A DNA stretch of 64,000 nucleotides from Chara braunii. Lineage: Eukaryota > Streptophyta > Charophyceae > Charales > Characeae. The stretch lies in the NCBI GenBank assembly GCA_003427395.1, contig BFEA01000121.1, positions 670,649 through 734,648 on the forward strand, read 5' to 3'. The first letter of the stretch is position 1; each line of letters opens with the position of its first letter. The position numbers and the translations under genes are program-made. Shown in pieces: positions 31,723 through 43,518 of this stretch. The notes below the pieces were generated by a model. The model was given only the letters and a program-made list of their open reading frames with translations. It made no database searches and had not been told where the DNA came from.

Positions 31723-31962
31723 TTGACACGATACTTTATGGTCCGAGGTACTGTAAAAGGGTATAATAGAAGATTGAGTAGGAATGATGAAAGCGAACTG
31801 ATTAAAGATTACATTGGAAGACTGAGAATGATTGCATTGCCATTGATCACTACCCAATCTATTATTGTCTACTCTCTCTATGTACAAAATTCTCAAAGGG
31901 TAGAGCAAACGAGGGAAGAGAGAAACGAACATGTATCTATTGCGAGAAGGGTAGGAGACTAA
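31723..31962 (+). pseudogene. Second module type, copy b
   Basis: 79 codons: RYFMVRGTVKGYNRRLSRND, SELIKDYIGRLRMIALPLIT, QSIIVYSLYV and NEHVSIARRVGD. It pairs with copy a through KG-x-V-K, LS-x-x-DE and the (E/N)xVS(L/I)ARR(I/V) ending. It stops 25 bases before the gag frame. Confidence 0.5.
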
Positions 31963-31987
31963 AAAAATAAGAAAGGGGAGGACAAAA

Positions 31988-33066
31988 GTGACAAAGATAG
32001 CAGAAAGTATCAGGGAGATTTATATGATCAAGATGGCAGGACGAGGGAGACCAAGTTCTTCTGCGGGAACTAATGAGGAAGTTGTGGTAGGTGTTATACG
32101 GGAACTGGTAGAGAGAGTTGATACTATAAAAGGAGGATCAAATATCGCAAAGGCAAAGAAACTAGATGAGAAGATACCATGCTTCAGAGGACCTCAAGTA
32201 AATGATTTCTTGAATGAATATGAATTATTTGGGCTCAGTTATTGTTGGACAGACAAGCAACGACTTAAGCACCTTCTATCTTATTGTGACACTGACTGGA
32301 AGTTGGTTGTTCAAAAGTTGATGGAAGGGGTCACTACATGGGAAGAGGTCAAAGAAAGAATGAAAAGAGAATTTGAAAAAGATTCTGTTCCAACTACTAC
32401 CAAGGATCTCCTCAACATCAGAAGGGCTAAGTATGACACTTTCAATGTTTTTCTCCAGACTTTTATCAGAACGACCAGAAGAATTCCGTATTTGGATGAG
32501 GCTTAGAGATGTCTTATTTTCCAGACTAATTTTACTGATGACGAAAGACAGACTGTTCTTAATCAAGCTCAACACTATCCTCTCAGATGGGATGAAGTGG
32601 TTGTAATTGTCAGTACCCTACCTACGACCTCTCACAAGAAGTGGTCGTTGAATCAGATCAGTACATTGGCCAAAGATTGAGAGACTGGGAATGATATGAA
32701 TAGAGGGAACAACCCGAGTGCTGAAAATATTATTCAAAGAGTTATGGTCAACTATATGCCTGCCAATCATGTTGTGGATGAGAAAGAGAAGAAAAAAGCA
32801 GAAAATAATGATGATGAAGATAATGATGATGATGATGAAAGTTATGGTAAAAGAGGGGATTCTTCCAGATTTAGAAAGAATGGAGGGAATGGTGGAAAAT
32901 AGAATAGAGAGAGAAGAAAGTACGACGATCGACCAAGGAATAGTTTTATCTGCTATTATTGTGGTGAAGGAGGTCACACTACCACTTACTGTAAGCCATT
33001 GAAAAAGGATGTGAAGAGAGGGGTGACAAAGAAGGATGCAATGGGTCATGTTTGTGACAGTTCATA
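31988..33066 (+). pseudogene. Gag with CCHC knuckle (relic 2)
   Basis: Capsid-like region in one frame: AKKLDEKIPCFRGPQVNDFL, EYELFGLSYCWTDKQRLKHL, TTWEEVKERMKREFEKD and FLQTFIRTTRRIPYLDEA. After a TAG (32504) it continues with TDDERQTVLNQAQHYPLRWD, an Asp-rich linker (about 32760-32850), and an intact CCHC knuckle CYYCGEGGHTTTYC (32951-32992, C-x2-C-x4-H-x4-C). At least three stops interrupt it (near 32504, 32678 and 32900). It would package element RNA. The frame is the same as for the protease that follows. Confidence 0.8.
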
Positions 33067-33097
33067 GAACAAATTAGATCCCAGGCATCCTGGAGGT

Positions 33098-34252
33098 ATG
33101 AGACTTCTTGCCCTTAAGCATGATGAAAAGATGAAAAAAAAGAAGAAAAGAAAGGTTGATGTGAATGTTCACACTTTCATGGGCGAACTGCCTAAGAGTC
33201 TCGTACAAGAACCTGATGATTCATTTGCCTTGATTGAGTTATCTCTACGGTCTCTCTCTTTAGTGGAAGACGTGACTGATGAGATCATTCCAGGTGGGCT
33301 TTCGTTAGGAGATGATTTCACTCCTCATACTTCTTCTGAATTGGCAGTATTTTCTCCTAGCAGTCCTACTTGTTCGGCTAACATGATGTCATTTGAAGGT
33401 GATTTACCACCAGAACTCGTTTTGGAACCGGACACAGTGATTGGGGAAGTGAGGAATGTTCATGCACATTTAACACCTCAAATGATAGAGGAAAAGAAAA
33501 GAAGAAAGACCGAGGAGGCTCTAATTAAAATTCTTGATAATGAAGGACCAGAACCTTTACCCAAGAGAAGTGAGCACGGGAAGAAGAGAAAATTTCTACT
33601 CAAGAGTGAACTAAAGGATGGAACAGTAATTACTGATGTAATTAGTAAGATGTTGGAAGAAACAGAGGTGACGTTGTCCTTCAAGGAGGCAATGACACTA
33701 ACACCTAAGTTGAGAGAGAAATTGAAGAAATCAATTGAGAAGAAAAGAATGGAAGTTAATTACTTGGGATCAGTCTTTCCTAGTCAGGTTAACAGGACTC
33801 TGGCCGGATGTAAGATAAGATTCGCAACCATGGGTTGTCGCTAATTAACGATTTACATTAATCAAGTGAAAATCCGAGCCTTAGTGGATTCTGGGGCGGA
33901 GATGATACTTATCTCTCAGAAGGCAATGGAAGCCTGTGGACTGACTATTGATAGGTCTGCGATGCAAACGCTGAACAATATTTCTTGAGAGCTCTTCGTG
34001 GCAGGATTTATTGACCATTTGCCTATTAAAGTTGGGTTGATGGCAGTCGAGTTATTGGGATTCGTGATACCAGATTTGGATCATGACTGTATTATGGGCA
34101 CTCCGTTCATACACAGGATGGAGGTTGTCAAATTCTTCAGTCATGAAGGGTCATCTTGGATCAGTCTGAAGATCCGAAAACTGCACAAAAACAGACTTTC
34201 GTGGTCTGTCCGGCTTACCATCACAAACATAAGATATCAGTCAACCCAATGA
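33098..34252 (+). pseudogene. Linker and aspartic protease (relic 2)
   Basis: 33098-33844 is an open, charged linker (KMKKKKKRKVDVNVHTFMGE; PPELVLEPDTVIGEVRNVHA). After a TAA the protease follows in the same frame: INQVKIRALVDSGAEMILIS with the catalytic Asp present (GAT, 33887-33889), a TGA, then VAGFIDHLPIKVGLMAVELL and DLDHDCIMGTPFIHRM, the usual second half with the IMGTPF strand. The active-site loop is intact, unlike relic 1, but stops on both sides make it inactive. Confidence 0.75.
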
Positions 34253-34599
34253 GAGGGGAACAGTCCGGTGAGAGGGTCAGAAAGATCAAGGGAAAAGATA
34301 AACACGAATCTAGGGAGGAAGTCTCAGTTGATATCAATTAGAATTCAAAGATGATAAAAACCCTTGGTAAGCCCAAAGACGAAGATGGGCAGATTGAGGC
34401 ATTTAAGAAGGTTGTTGAGACTGCCAATGGTGAGAAAATTGAATTAAAGTTTGCATCAACTCATCCTTTTTTAGGAAAATAGTCACTGGGTCAAAAATAA
34501 AATATAAGCCCAAGGGGTGAAGAAGAACTCAGTGGCAGTCCTAATAGAAAAGGATTATAACGAGGCACTAGAAAAGAAAGGAGAATTATTAAGGCATAA
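34253..34599. other. Protease-RT linker, unassigned
   Basis: Charged, lysine-rich broken frames between protease and RT of relic 2. No domain recognised. Confidence 0.4.
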
Positions 34600-35640
34600 G
34601 GGAATCTGCGAAGTTTGGGAATAGAGTCACTAGGAAAAAGTTTGACACGATGAAGATAGGTTTTGATCAATTTATCTGGCCTAAAGAGAAGGAATATATC
34701 TTCAAGGTGTGTCAAGAGTTCTCTAGTGCATTCTCTTTTAATGATGAAGAAAGAGGGCGGTTGGATGTGGATATGATTAAGATGACAAAAATCTGGACAA
34801 TTGATCACATCCCATGAAATGATAGACCAACTAAGTATGCTGTGAAAGAAGAGGCAGAAGTAGTAAAACACCTTGACATGAAGATTGCATCTAATATTGC
34901 TGAACCTGCAGATGGACCGTATGCTAACCACTGGTTTTACTTTTGGAAACCAAGGGGTGGAGTGAGATGGATACAAAACCTTTAGAAACTCAACTCAGTA
35001 ACGGTACGTTATGCAGGTAGTCTCCCTCATGCTGATCTTTTTTCTGAATCCTTTGCTGGTCGATGCATTTATTCTTTAATTTATTTATATTCAGGCTATG
35101 ATCAGTTTCTCATTGATCCCACTAGTCGACCAATGACTGTCATGCACACGCCAAGGGGTCTCATCCAGATGTGTGTGGTGCCTCAGGGATGGACTAATGG
35201 TGTGGCAGTGGTTCAAAGGGATATGATCAAAGGCATGCAGGACATCTCACCTGAGATAACTAATCCTTATATTTATGATAATCTTGTGAAGGGACATATG
35301 GTAAGAGATGAGACTTTGGTTGAGGATGGCGTCAGAAAGTTTGTCTGGGAGCATGTTGAATGCGTAAAGATGGTCCTAGAGGGACTTCAGAGGTATAGTC
35401 TGACTGCCAGTGGATCAAAGTCGCTTCTCTTCCAAGCAAAGGTCATTATTTTGGGTTTCAGATGTTTCGCCAAGGGTAGGAGCGCTGACCCTAAGAAGAT
35501 ACACAAAATTTTGAACTGGTCTCTGCCCCTCAAGCGGGTGACAGATGTCAGGAGCTTTTTGGGTGTCTGTGGGTTCTGAAGGATTTTCATACCTCATTTT
35601 GCTACTCTTGCAGAACCTCTGAGGGAAATGGTGAGACAAA
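34600..35640 (+). pseudogene. Ty3-type reverse transcriptase, inactive (relic 2)
   Basis: In one frame from about 34650: FDQFIWPKEKEYIFKVCQEF, GPYANHWFYFWKPRGGVRWI, motif A region SLIYLYSGYDQF, VMHTPRGLIQMCVVPQGWTN (motif B region), motif C region NPYIYDNLVKGH, then ILGFRCFAKGRSADPKKIHK and RVTDVRSFLGVCGF. Motif A has Tyr (TAT, 35082-35084) where related elements have Asp, and motif C has Tyr (TAT, 35274-35276) for the first Asp. Stops lie near 34815, 34983 and 35577. It differs markedly from the RT of relic 1, so the two elements belong to different lineages. Confidence 0.85.
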
Positions 35641-35699
35641 GGGTTGATTTGTCTTGGACTGAGAAAAGGCAGACTGCTGCAGAAACTTTATAGGAAAAA

Positions 35700-36130
35700 A
35701 TAAAAGATGGTGGTGTAGTATTGGGAGTGCCTTACTATGATGACGAAGGGGGTACACCCTTCATCATTGAAGCAGATGGAGAACCAGTTGCTCTGGGTGG
35801 TGTACTCATACAGAAAGATAAATATGGTAGGGAAAGACCTCTAAGGTTTGAGAGTAGGACTCTCAACTCCACAGAAAGAGGCTACACGCAGCTAAGAAAA
35901 GAGTTACTGGTTATTTTTCACTGTCTCAGGTGCTTCAGACACTATCTCCTCGGAAGGAGATTCATTCTGAGAACTGATGCATCTGCTGTGATAGGTGCAA
36001 TTAAGAAGCACCAACAAGTAGATCCAACAGTAAGCAGATGGATAGCCTTCTGATCTTGTCTTGGAAAAAATTCCAACTAAAAAGAACAGGGCAGATGACC
36101 TAAGTCGAATCGAATGAAGGAAAGAAGAAG
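35700..36130 (+). pseudogene. Ty3 RNase H domain (relic 2)
   Basis: GTPFIIEADGEPVALGGVLI, RPLRFESRTLNSTERGYTQL, RKELLVIFHCLRCFRHYLLG and RFILRTDASAVIGAIKKH, in normal order. The acidic residues (EAD, the E of STERGY, RTD) are all present, in contrast to the dead RT just before. A stop at 36051 and a frame change follow; the end (NRADDLSRIE-like) is read at about 36080-36115. Confidence 0.8.
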
Positions 36131-36142
36131 AAGAAGAAGATA

Positions 36143-37722
36143 TTGAAGGAACTATTGAAGAATCTTCTTATGTTGATAATTTTCTGGATGAGAAAGATGA
36201 TGAAGATTATGAAGTACCAAACTCCTATAAGTGGAGTTTATAGCCTGAAGAGAGAGACAGTTGGGGAGAAATACATGATGCTTATGTTTATGAATCAATT
36301 CTCGAAAAAGAAGAGGAGGTATGCAAAGATCAATACAGCAGTTGTAGCAGCCCATGAGACAGGGGAAAATTTAGGTTTAAAGAATGAAGAAGAAGGTAAG
36401 AAGAAAGAGGGAGAGATATTTTTTATCTTTGAAGAGTACGATGAAATTTATCAAGAGATTTGGAAGAAAATGGAGAAAGAACGGCTAAACGAATATTATT
36501 GCTCAAATTCAAGGAAAAAATTCAGACTAAAGCGAGGTCACCTCTTCGTGGATGGCAAAGGAGGGCTGCCTCCACTACGAGTTATCTGTGGTAAAGAAAG
36601 ACAACTGGAGATAATTGCTGCTCTATATGAAGGGGTTGTCGGTGACTATAAAGTTGTTGAAACAACCTACTCTAAGACACATAAACTTAACTTCTGGTCT
36701 GGCATGAGAGATATGATTTACAGATTTTGTAAGTCATGTGTGTTATGTCAGAAGAGGTCTACTATAAGGATGATTGAATTTTTATTTCTTACTATCTTAG
36801 TAAAACCAAGCAGAAGAGTTCATTTGCATTTCATCACCATGTCATTAGGCAAGGGAGCGATGAGGTACATATTGAACATGAGGGATAATTTTTTCTGGAC
36901 GAGCAAGTGGCTGATTGGATAGAGGAAGTCTATCTCAGATATCCCTTCATCAGAGAGTCTGTCTCAGACAGAGGGTCTGAATTCATAAATGAGGTTGTAA
37001 GAAGAACCACTCTCAGACTATGCGTCAGAATTCGATATGTAACTACTTACCTTCCTCAAACAAACGCGCCGGTCGAGAGAGGTCACACAACTCTGAAAGA
37101 TTCATTGGCAAAATGGTGTGAAGGAAACCTAAGTAATTGGCCAAAGGTATCGAGAGTTGCAATTTATGCTGACAACATTACTGTGAAGAGAACCACTGGT
37201 TATGCTCCATTCATTTTGTGGTATGGTCGATATGCTACTTCGCCTATTGAGAATATACTCAGGACCTGGTCAAACCAAGAGAGTGACAGAGAATACTTCA
37301 TTTCAAAGGTACTTCAGATCAGAATGAGACAGATAGCAGAGGTTGACAAAGCAGTAATGGATGCTGCAGAGAGAATAACAACCAACAGATTGTCAGATCA
37401 AGAGAGATGAAATAAAAAGATATACATAAGGAAAGAGAAACTGAAAGTTGGTGACGTTGTTCTTCTATTCGACAGTTCTCTTGAGACTCAGTGGACTAAG
37501 CGGTTGGTGCCCAGATGGCTCGGTCCCTACAGAATTACAGATGAGGCAGAAGGCAAAGTTTATGAGATATCTGATATGGATGGTTCAAGGGTCCACGACA
37601 TGATATCAAGGTCAAAACTTCGTAAGTTTATCTTCAAAGACTCTGACCTAGTTCCCACAATGATCTGGAAGAAAAAAAAGAAAGGACAGTCATTCAGTAA
37701 GAAGACAGTTCCAGAAAATTGA
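36143..37722 (+). pseudogene. Ty3 integrase, split and inactive (relic 2)
   Basis: Zinc-binding part at about 36560-36770: AALYEGVVGDYKVVETTYSK and FWSGMRDMIYRFCKSCVLCQ. Both Cys remain but both His have changed (Tyr and Asp at those places). The first core Asp is replaced by His in RVHLHFITM (36827-36829). After a frame change near 36900 come VSDRGSEFINE (second Asp kept), TNAPVERGHTTLKDSL (Glu kept) and GYAPFILWYGRYATSP. The C-terminal part follows a stop near 37408: KLKVGDVVLLFDS, RWLGPYRITDEAEGKVYEIS, ending at 37722. No chromodomain seen. Confidence 0.85.
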
Positions 37723-38830
37723 GAGTAAGCACAATGAGACAGCAAGACACGAGAGAGGGCTGAAGTTTGACAGACATTGATTATTACTGCAAGATCAGTC
37801 CAGTGAGTTAATTTTCAGCATGTCAGATTTTGACACGATAGATTTGAGAAAAATCCTCCAGATGATTTACGTTCGTCTGTGTATTTGAATTAATTTTCCT
37901 CCAGAGACAATGAGATCAAAGTTATTGGTGAAGAGCCACAGTCGATCCATGAGTACTTTACCTCTGAGCAGAGAACAACTTTACAGTGAAAAGGGTAATG
38001 AAAGATCATCCTTCATAATGTTAATGCATTATCTAGTTCAGAGAGTTCACGGCTGTGGCACATCAAAAAGTAATCAGTATTGATCCCTTATAATTGAGAA
38101 AATCTGACAGGCTCAAGAGAGTTCGGCTCTATCTGATCAGAGAGTTGTCAGTAGAGGGACTTTTTGTTGGCTAAGTTGTTTGTCCAAGAGAGCTATCAGG
38201 AAGGTGGGCATAAAGAGGTTCAGCCCTGTTGACCAAGAGAGAGTCAACTGGGGAACTTCGTGCTTTTTGGCTAAGTTGCCTACCTTCAGTTTCAGATGAG
38301 GGAAGAGACCTCTCTGGAACCAGTAACTCTATGCTTCCTTGAGGCTGACAGGAGGTCTCTTGGAAGTACTCTCACATGAGGGAAGGAACCTCTCTGGGAT
38401 CAGCACTTTGTATTCCCTAATGCTGAAGGGAGGTCTCAAGGGAATACATTGTCGGCTGCTGCTCATTGCTGTTCAGTGTCTCTTGAGACTGAAAGGACGT
38501 CTTTTGAGAAACGTTTGTCCTGTTGCTTGGGGCATGGATTGCCTGATTGTAGGATTTGAGATGCTTATCTGATTGTTTGTGCTTGGGGTTTTCTCTTCTC
38601 TAACCTAAAGATGCATTGATTGTCGGGGCTAGCTAGAGCCTTACCGCAGTAGGTTGCAATCTAGTGGGGTCAGCAGGTCCCCGACATGAGTGTCGAATTC
38701 CGTAGTTGACTGAGGCTAAGACTCCGAGGGTCTGGCCGGTTAGGTCAAAAGAGGTCGGTTGGAACCCTACCGTAGTAAGAGGATGCAATCCTGTGAGGTT
38801 CGCCAGAGCCTGGAACTATGGTTAGACCGG
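37723..38830. other. 3' flank of relic 2, no gene
   Basis: Non-coding. It contains a tandem pair of about 83 bases (from about 38298 and 38381) built on GAGGGAAG-GACCTCTCTGG and GACAGGAGGTCTC/GAAGGGAGGTCTC, and two related blocks (CCTTACCGCAGTAGGTTGCA near 38640 and CCTACCGTAGTAAGAGGATG near 38767). It could include a decayed 3' LTR of relic 2, but no 5' partner was found. Confidence 0.45.
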
Positions 38831-40314
38831 TATCGGGCGGCCGAAGGTCAGTCGGCAACCCGAATTTCGACGGATTGACCTTTAGATTAACTGCCTAGAG
38901 AGGGATTGACCGGTACTTTCGTCCGAACCATCGGGAAAAATTAGGGGTCGGAAGGAGGCCCCCAAAATCCCCCGCGTCGAGTATTGACACAGACCCTTGA
39001 AATCAACGAAAGGAATAGGGCACGCTTGACCTACCTAGTGCCTAACGTTTTCGTTCGTTCCGAGGCTCTTCCTGAAACGGCTGGCTGCGGTACAGAGGCG
39101 CGGTAGTAAGCCTCGACGCGTCATTTTCACACTAAGCAATTGGCGGAGGAATGCCCCTTCAAATTTCATTAATTCTACCGGCAAAATTAAAACTAAGAAA
39201 AATAATTGAAATAATAAAGAACAAAAAAATAAAATAAAATTTTGTTAATTAATTAATTTTCTTCAGAATCCACTTTTGGCAAAATTGTCTTCATTTTTCG
39301 TCATTTTTAATAACAACATTAAGATTGAGAAAAATAAAATAAATAATAAAAGGAACGAAAACAAATGATTATTTGTGGTTTGATGAATTTTCGATAGGAT
39401 CCATTCTTGATTGAATTATGTCGAATTCCTTTATTTATCCACTGCCGGTTTGAGTTCCCTTTACTTTTCCGATTGACCTGATTACTACCACCGCGATGGT
39501 CGAATGTTGATGAGTGAGTGGGGTTGAGGTTGGGTCACGACGACATGGTTGGTACGGTACGGCAACTGGGCCCACTTTGGTATCGGCATGTGTCACCCGC
39601 GACATGGTGTTGTACTCTATAATTGGACAATCTCAATTACCNGTTCGGCGTTGGGCCAGTTTTCTGCAAGATGGTACATTTATGTCTGGCACGGTCTTGG
39701 TTCGGGACAGGTGCGGTACAGTCACACATTACTGCCCGGTACGACATTCGGCAGCGAGCTGGAGTGGTGACGACATGGGCTCTTGAAATTCAGGGTGGTT
39801 GCTGCAGGTTTGGAACTGGTATGGAGACGCAAGGTTGGCATATGTACAGATTCGGGATTCTTGGCTCCGGTACTATCACTGGTCGGATTCCCTGACTGCG
39901 CGGTCTCGTTCACCTTTCAAGCCCAATAGGCCACTGTTGGACTGGTACCGCGGCTATGTGGCCCTGCTGGCCGCTGTTGGGCTGGTACCGCGGCTATGTG
40001 GCCTTGCTGGCCGCTGCTGGACTTGTACCGTGGGTACAGGCAGTGCCAGTCCTCAGCCACGAACAGGAACTGGCTGCAAGAAACTGAAGTTTTCCCCTGG
40101 CTCAATGTCGTGGCCCGGAGGCAATTTAGGGGGACCAGCAGAAAAGAATTGGACTTTTTTTTTCGGTACGGAGGCGACCAGAGGGACCAGGGGGAAGTGT
40201 GCGCAGTGGGTGGGCGACGGCGGCGGGCGCACCGAACGTACCTGTTCGAGAAGCGCAGTGGTTCCGTGCTGCTCACGGTCAACGGTAGCTATAGCGGCAG
40301 TATGTGTGTGTGTG

Positions 40315-40380
40315 AGAGAGAGAGAGAGAGTGAGAGGAAGAGACTGTGTGTGCGAGAGAGAGAGTGAGAGGAAGAGACTC

Positions 40381-40447
<67 letters not shown>

Positions 40448-40482
40448 GTGTGTGTGAGAGAGAGAGTGAGAGAGAGAGACTC

Positions 40483-40543
<61 letters not shown>

Positions 40544-40675
40544 GAGACCGTGTGTGCGAGAGAGAGAGTGAGAGGAAGAGACTGTGTGTAAGAGAGAGAG
40601 AGTGAGGGGAAGCGACTATGTGTGCGAGAAAAAGAGAGAGTGAGGGGAAGAGACTGTGTGAGTGTGAGAGAGAGA
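40315..40675. repeat. Compound GA microsatellite in B1
   Basis: GA runs broken by GTGTGTG and GAAGAGACTGTGTG spacers; the longest pure run covers about 40387-40437. The same compound tract, with different run lengths, occurs in B2 at 49900-50186. Confidence 0.95.
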
Positions 40676-40685
40676 GTGATGAACC

Positions 40686-40911
40686 GGGTGAAAGAGGGCC
40701 ATAACACCATCATTTATTACTATGTGCCTGGTCGTAAGCGCAACCAATACATTTATGACGGAGTCTATGTGAGCATGCCCTCGGCAAGAGAGAGGACTGA
40801 GATGGTGCAAGCAGATCACGCTGCAAATGGGGAATGCCAACGAGAGGGACAAGATTCGTGACCGTTTCCATGAGCTTGCAGCCGCGCTCAGCAGGCTGCT
40901 CCTGGAGCTGT
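40686..40911 (+). other. Protein-like segment after the GA tract in B1
   Basis: Two overlapping frames look protein-like: RVKEGHNTIIYYYVPGRKRN, DGVYVSMPSARERTEMV and, in another frame near the end, NERDKIRDRFHELAAALSRL. The equivalent part of B2 is similar (YYYVHGRKRIQYVYDGVYVS). I recognise no family. It may be a captured gene fragment. Confidence 0.25.
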
Positions 40912-41146
40912 AAATGATAACGAGCAATTTTGGGAGTGAATGAGAATTAGAAACTCCAATCTCAATTTGTGTAAGGGACACTGGACCCGTTTTCCAGCAG
41001 GTGACGCTCCCCACCAATAGATGGAGCTTTCTCTCGGGTGCTATTGAGGGGAGTGATCAAGGCGATGGCTGCCTGTCAGGCCCGTTTCTAACGTGCCCGT
41101 TCACCTGACCAAGTTGACTATGAGGTAACTCTTGCTTGAGTATGAG

Positions 41147-41410
41147 CTAAAGTGTTGCCTTGTGGATCGATTCAAGCCCCCCACCAAACCATTTTACAGC
41201 CATATTGTTTACAATTGGCGGAATACCACGGACTGCTAGCTTCACTGTGTTTGGATTGAGAGTTGCCTGAATACAGCTTTGAAGACCCTGTGCTGTATTC
41301 GGATCCATGAGAGACAACAATGACACTACGAAATAGTTATTGGTTCTTTTGAAAGGAAGCTCCAAACAAAGATCCGTTTTCGCACACATAAGGGGGACTT
41401 CGAATTGCAA
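41147..41410 (-). other. Minus-strand open frame conserved in both B copies
   Basis: 87 codons: LMCAKTDLCLELPFKRTNNY, GLQSCIQATLNPNTVKLAVR and PPIVNNMAVKWFGGG. B2 (50678-50941) keeps the same length. Most differences between copies change the residue, so it is probably not constrained as protein. Unknown. Confidence 0.3.
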
Positions 41411-43080
41411 GGTTTGACCGTTGGGATTAGCGTTTAGACGAGATTAAGACATCATCAGGTTTGATCAAACCCATCAACACTTTGGCGCCGGTTTTCACAA
41501 TTTCTGTTGTAAAAAGGCGCAGACACTCACAGTAGTTAGGGGACAGAGTATGGCGGTGTTTGCCCGTGATCAAGCTGAAGAATCATTCCACTTCCTCGGG
41601 TGAGTATTCGGGGAGGGGCTGCAGCACACAAAGAGCAGAGAAAACCATAGTGTATCTTTCCATGTCTCAGTCAAAAATTCATTCTCACTTCAGAATCTCT
41701 GATTTGGTTGGCGATTGAGAGGGAAGTAGAGAGGGGGAGAGGGAGAGAGCGGGGGGGCAAGTATGCAAGACTCTTGCGAAAATCCCGCTTCCGGTCTTTG
41801 CTTTGATTGGCAAGGAAAGACATTATTTGAGAACTATTAAGTTTTGAGAAATCAGCAAATATAAAATCCCGTGATTGAAGAACGATGTTGAGCGCCCAAT
41901 CACAGGGAATGAGCCCGCTACCACTCTGTAGTTTTTCCCTTCACGGCACGACAGGGAAAAAGAGTATTTTTTGGATTTATGATTACAATTCGAATTACCG
42001 CCAATTGGAAACCCCTCGGAAAGGTGACGGTCACATATCTTATGTAAGAGCACCACGTGCGGAGTGTGCATGGGTAAAAAATCCTACTTGAACCAAATTG
42101 TGACTGTGCGCTCAACTTGTCCGTAGTTGCCATTTGCATGTTGCTGCAGAACGGGATATCAAATCCGCTATCTCACCGAAATAGACTTTTCTAGCCTGAC
42201 ACCGCTGGACAGATATTCTCAGAATTTCATAAAAGTATACTCTTGTTATCCGGTGGTAACTTGATTCGTAATCTGATTCTTGCTGTTACTGCTGGAAAGC
42301 ATTCGGTGACATATTAAGTATTTGGAACTGCATCTGTTAAGTGGCCATTTGATCTGCAACTGCTGACCTGACTGAGTGCTTATGAGCCGCTGAGGTCTTT
42401 ATTTGTGTTCTGTTAATTGCAATTTTTGCCCATTTCTTGTTTTATTCAGTAAGAGCATTATGACCAGCCATAATTCCGTGCGTGACAAGCAACGCAACCC
42501 CCCATTCCCTGATCGCCGCTGAGGACCTCTGAAGCGGGCACGACGAGTGACATGCGTCGCTGTCCCTGGCTTCAGCGACGAACAGGGCCCCTTCCCCGGG
42601 TTTCCTCACAAACTTGGTGCTGTGGCCTGGGAGGGGATTGCACCCCGAAGGCTGCGGTCTTCCCCAATCAACGGGGGTGCGCGGGCTGATTAGTTCAAGC
42701 ACTAATTTGCTCATTTCCTTGATTATTTTTATTTTTTGATATTTTTTTAATTAGTTTTTTTTCTAATATCTCCCGATCCGTGCGTTTTCGCACGGACCGC
42801 ATCAGGGCCAAAGTTCGTCCTCTCGACGAGGCGAACATTTTGAGATCGTTTTCGGTAAATTCTAACCGCTAGCAAAAACGATATATATACATTTTTGTAT
42901 TTTTCTAATTAAAATTACAAAAATCAAGAATTTACTTTTATTTTAATTGTGAAGAAAAGAAGCGGAATCTGGGGAACCCAGCCCGGACCAAAGTTGGTCC
43001 TTGTATTTTTCCCGACGACACGAGACCTTAATCGGGAAAAACGGACCTTGTTTGAGTAAATGGTGGGGTCCGACAGAAAA

Positions 43081-43245
43081 GAAAAGAAAGGAAAATAAGG
43101 GGAAAAATTGGATTTCTTTATATTTTTGTTTAAAATAAAAAGGGAAGAAATAAAGAAAAGTAAAGAAAAGAAAGGAAAATAAGGGGAAAAATTGGATTTC
43201 TTTATATTTTTGTTTAAAATAAAAGGGGAAGAAATAAAGAAAAGT
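43081..43245 (+). repeat. 84-bp tandem duplication
   Basis: Two copies starting at 43081 and 43165, both GAAAAGAAAGGAAAATAAGG... with TTGGATTTCTTTATATTTTT in the middle, differing at one or two bases. A recent event. Confidence 0.92.
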
Positions 43246-43518
43246 GATTCGATAATTTTTCACTTTGAACCTAGCAGAACCCGATAATTTTTTTTTCTCG
43301 CATCGATCGGGGCTTTGCAGTGTGAATACGGTTGCGTGCAAAAACCAGGGCCCTAATTAGGGTAAAACCCTAACCCCAATTTACAAAGAAACGGTTAATT
43401 AGAGTGAAATTATAACTTTCAACTTCCGTGCTGTTGCGGAGAATTTTGTTTAAAATATATCCGGTAAAATTATAAACTTTTAATTCGGAAAATTTTGATA
43501 TAATAAATAATTAAAAAT

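Larger units (their letters stand above)
27020..37722 (+). mobile_element. Ty3/gypsy retrotransposon relic 2 with repeated modules before gag
   Basis: Order on the plus strand: repeated protein modules (27.0-32.0 kb), gag with CCHC knuckle, protease, RT, RNase H and integrase, the Ty3/gypsy order. Gag and protease share one frame; RT and RNase H share another; integrase is split over two. Many stops occur throughout. Two unrelated non-autonomous elements are inserted in the module part (27890-28625, 31392-31707). LTRs were not identified. The extent on the left is uncertain because the modules decay gradually. Confidence 0.8.
38831..42610 (+). repeat. Direct repeat B, copy 1 (left LTR candidate)
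   Basis: Begins TATCGGGCGGCCGAAGG and ends TTTCCTCACA. It is collinear with 48389-52033. Inside: AT-rich DNA near 39180-39360; a 40-bp unit repeated about 2.5 times (39934-40037, CTGTTGGACTGGTACCGCGG); GA microsatellites (40315-40675); and non-coding DNA to the end. It carries about 85 bases near 42283-42370 that copy 2 lacks. One N at 39642. Open frames up to about 270 codons occur, but they cross GA tracts and show no domain. Confidence 0.9.

Noticed and set aside
39799-40605. 268-codon frame in B1 (and a 335-codon one in B2)
   Set aside because: It crosses a 40-bp tandem repeat and long GA tracts (translated as Arg-Glu), has no domain, and overlapping frames are just as open. Presence in both copies follows from the duplication.
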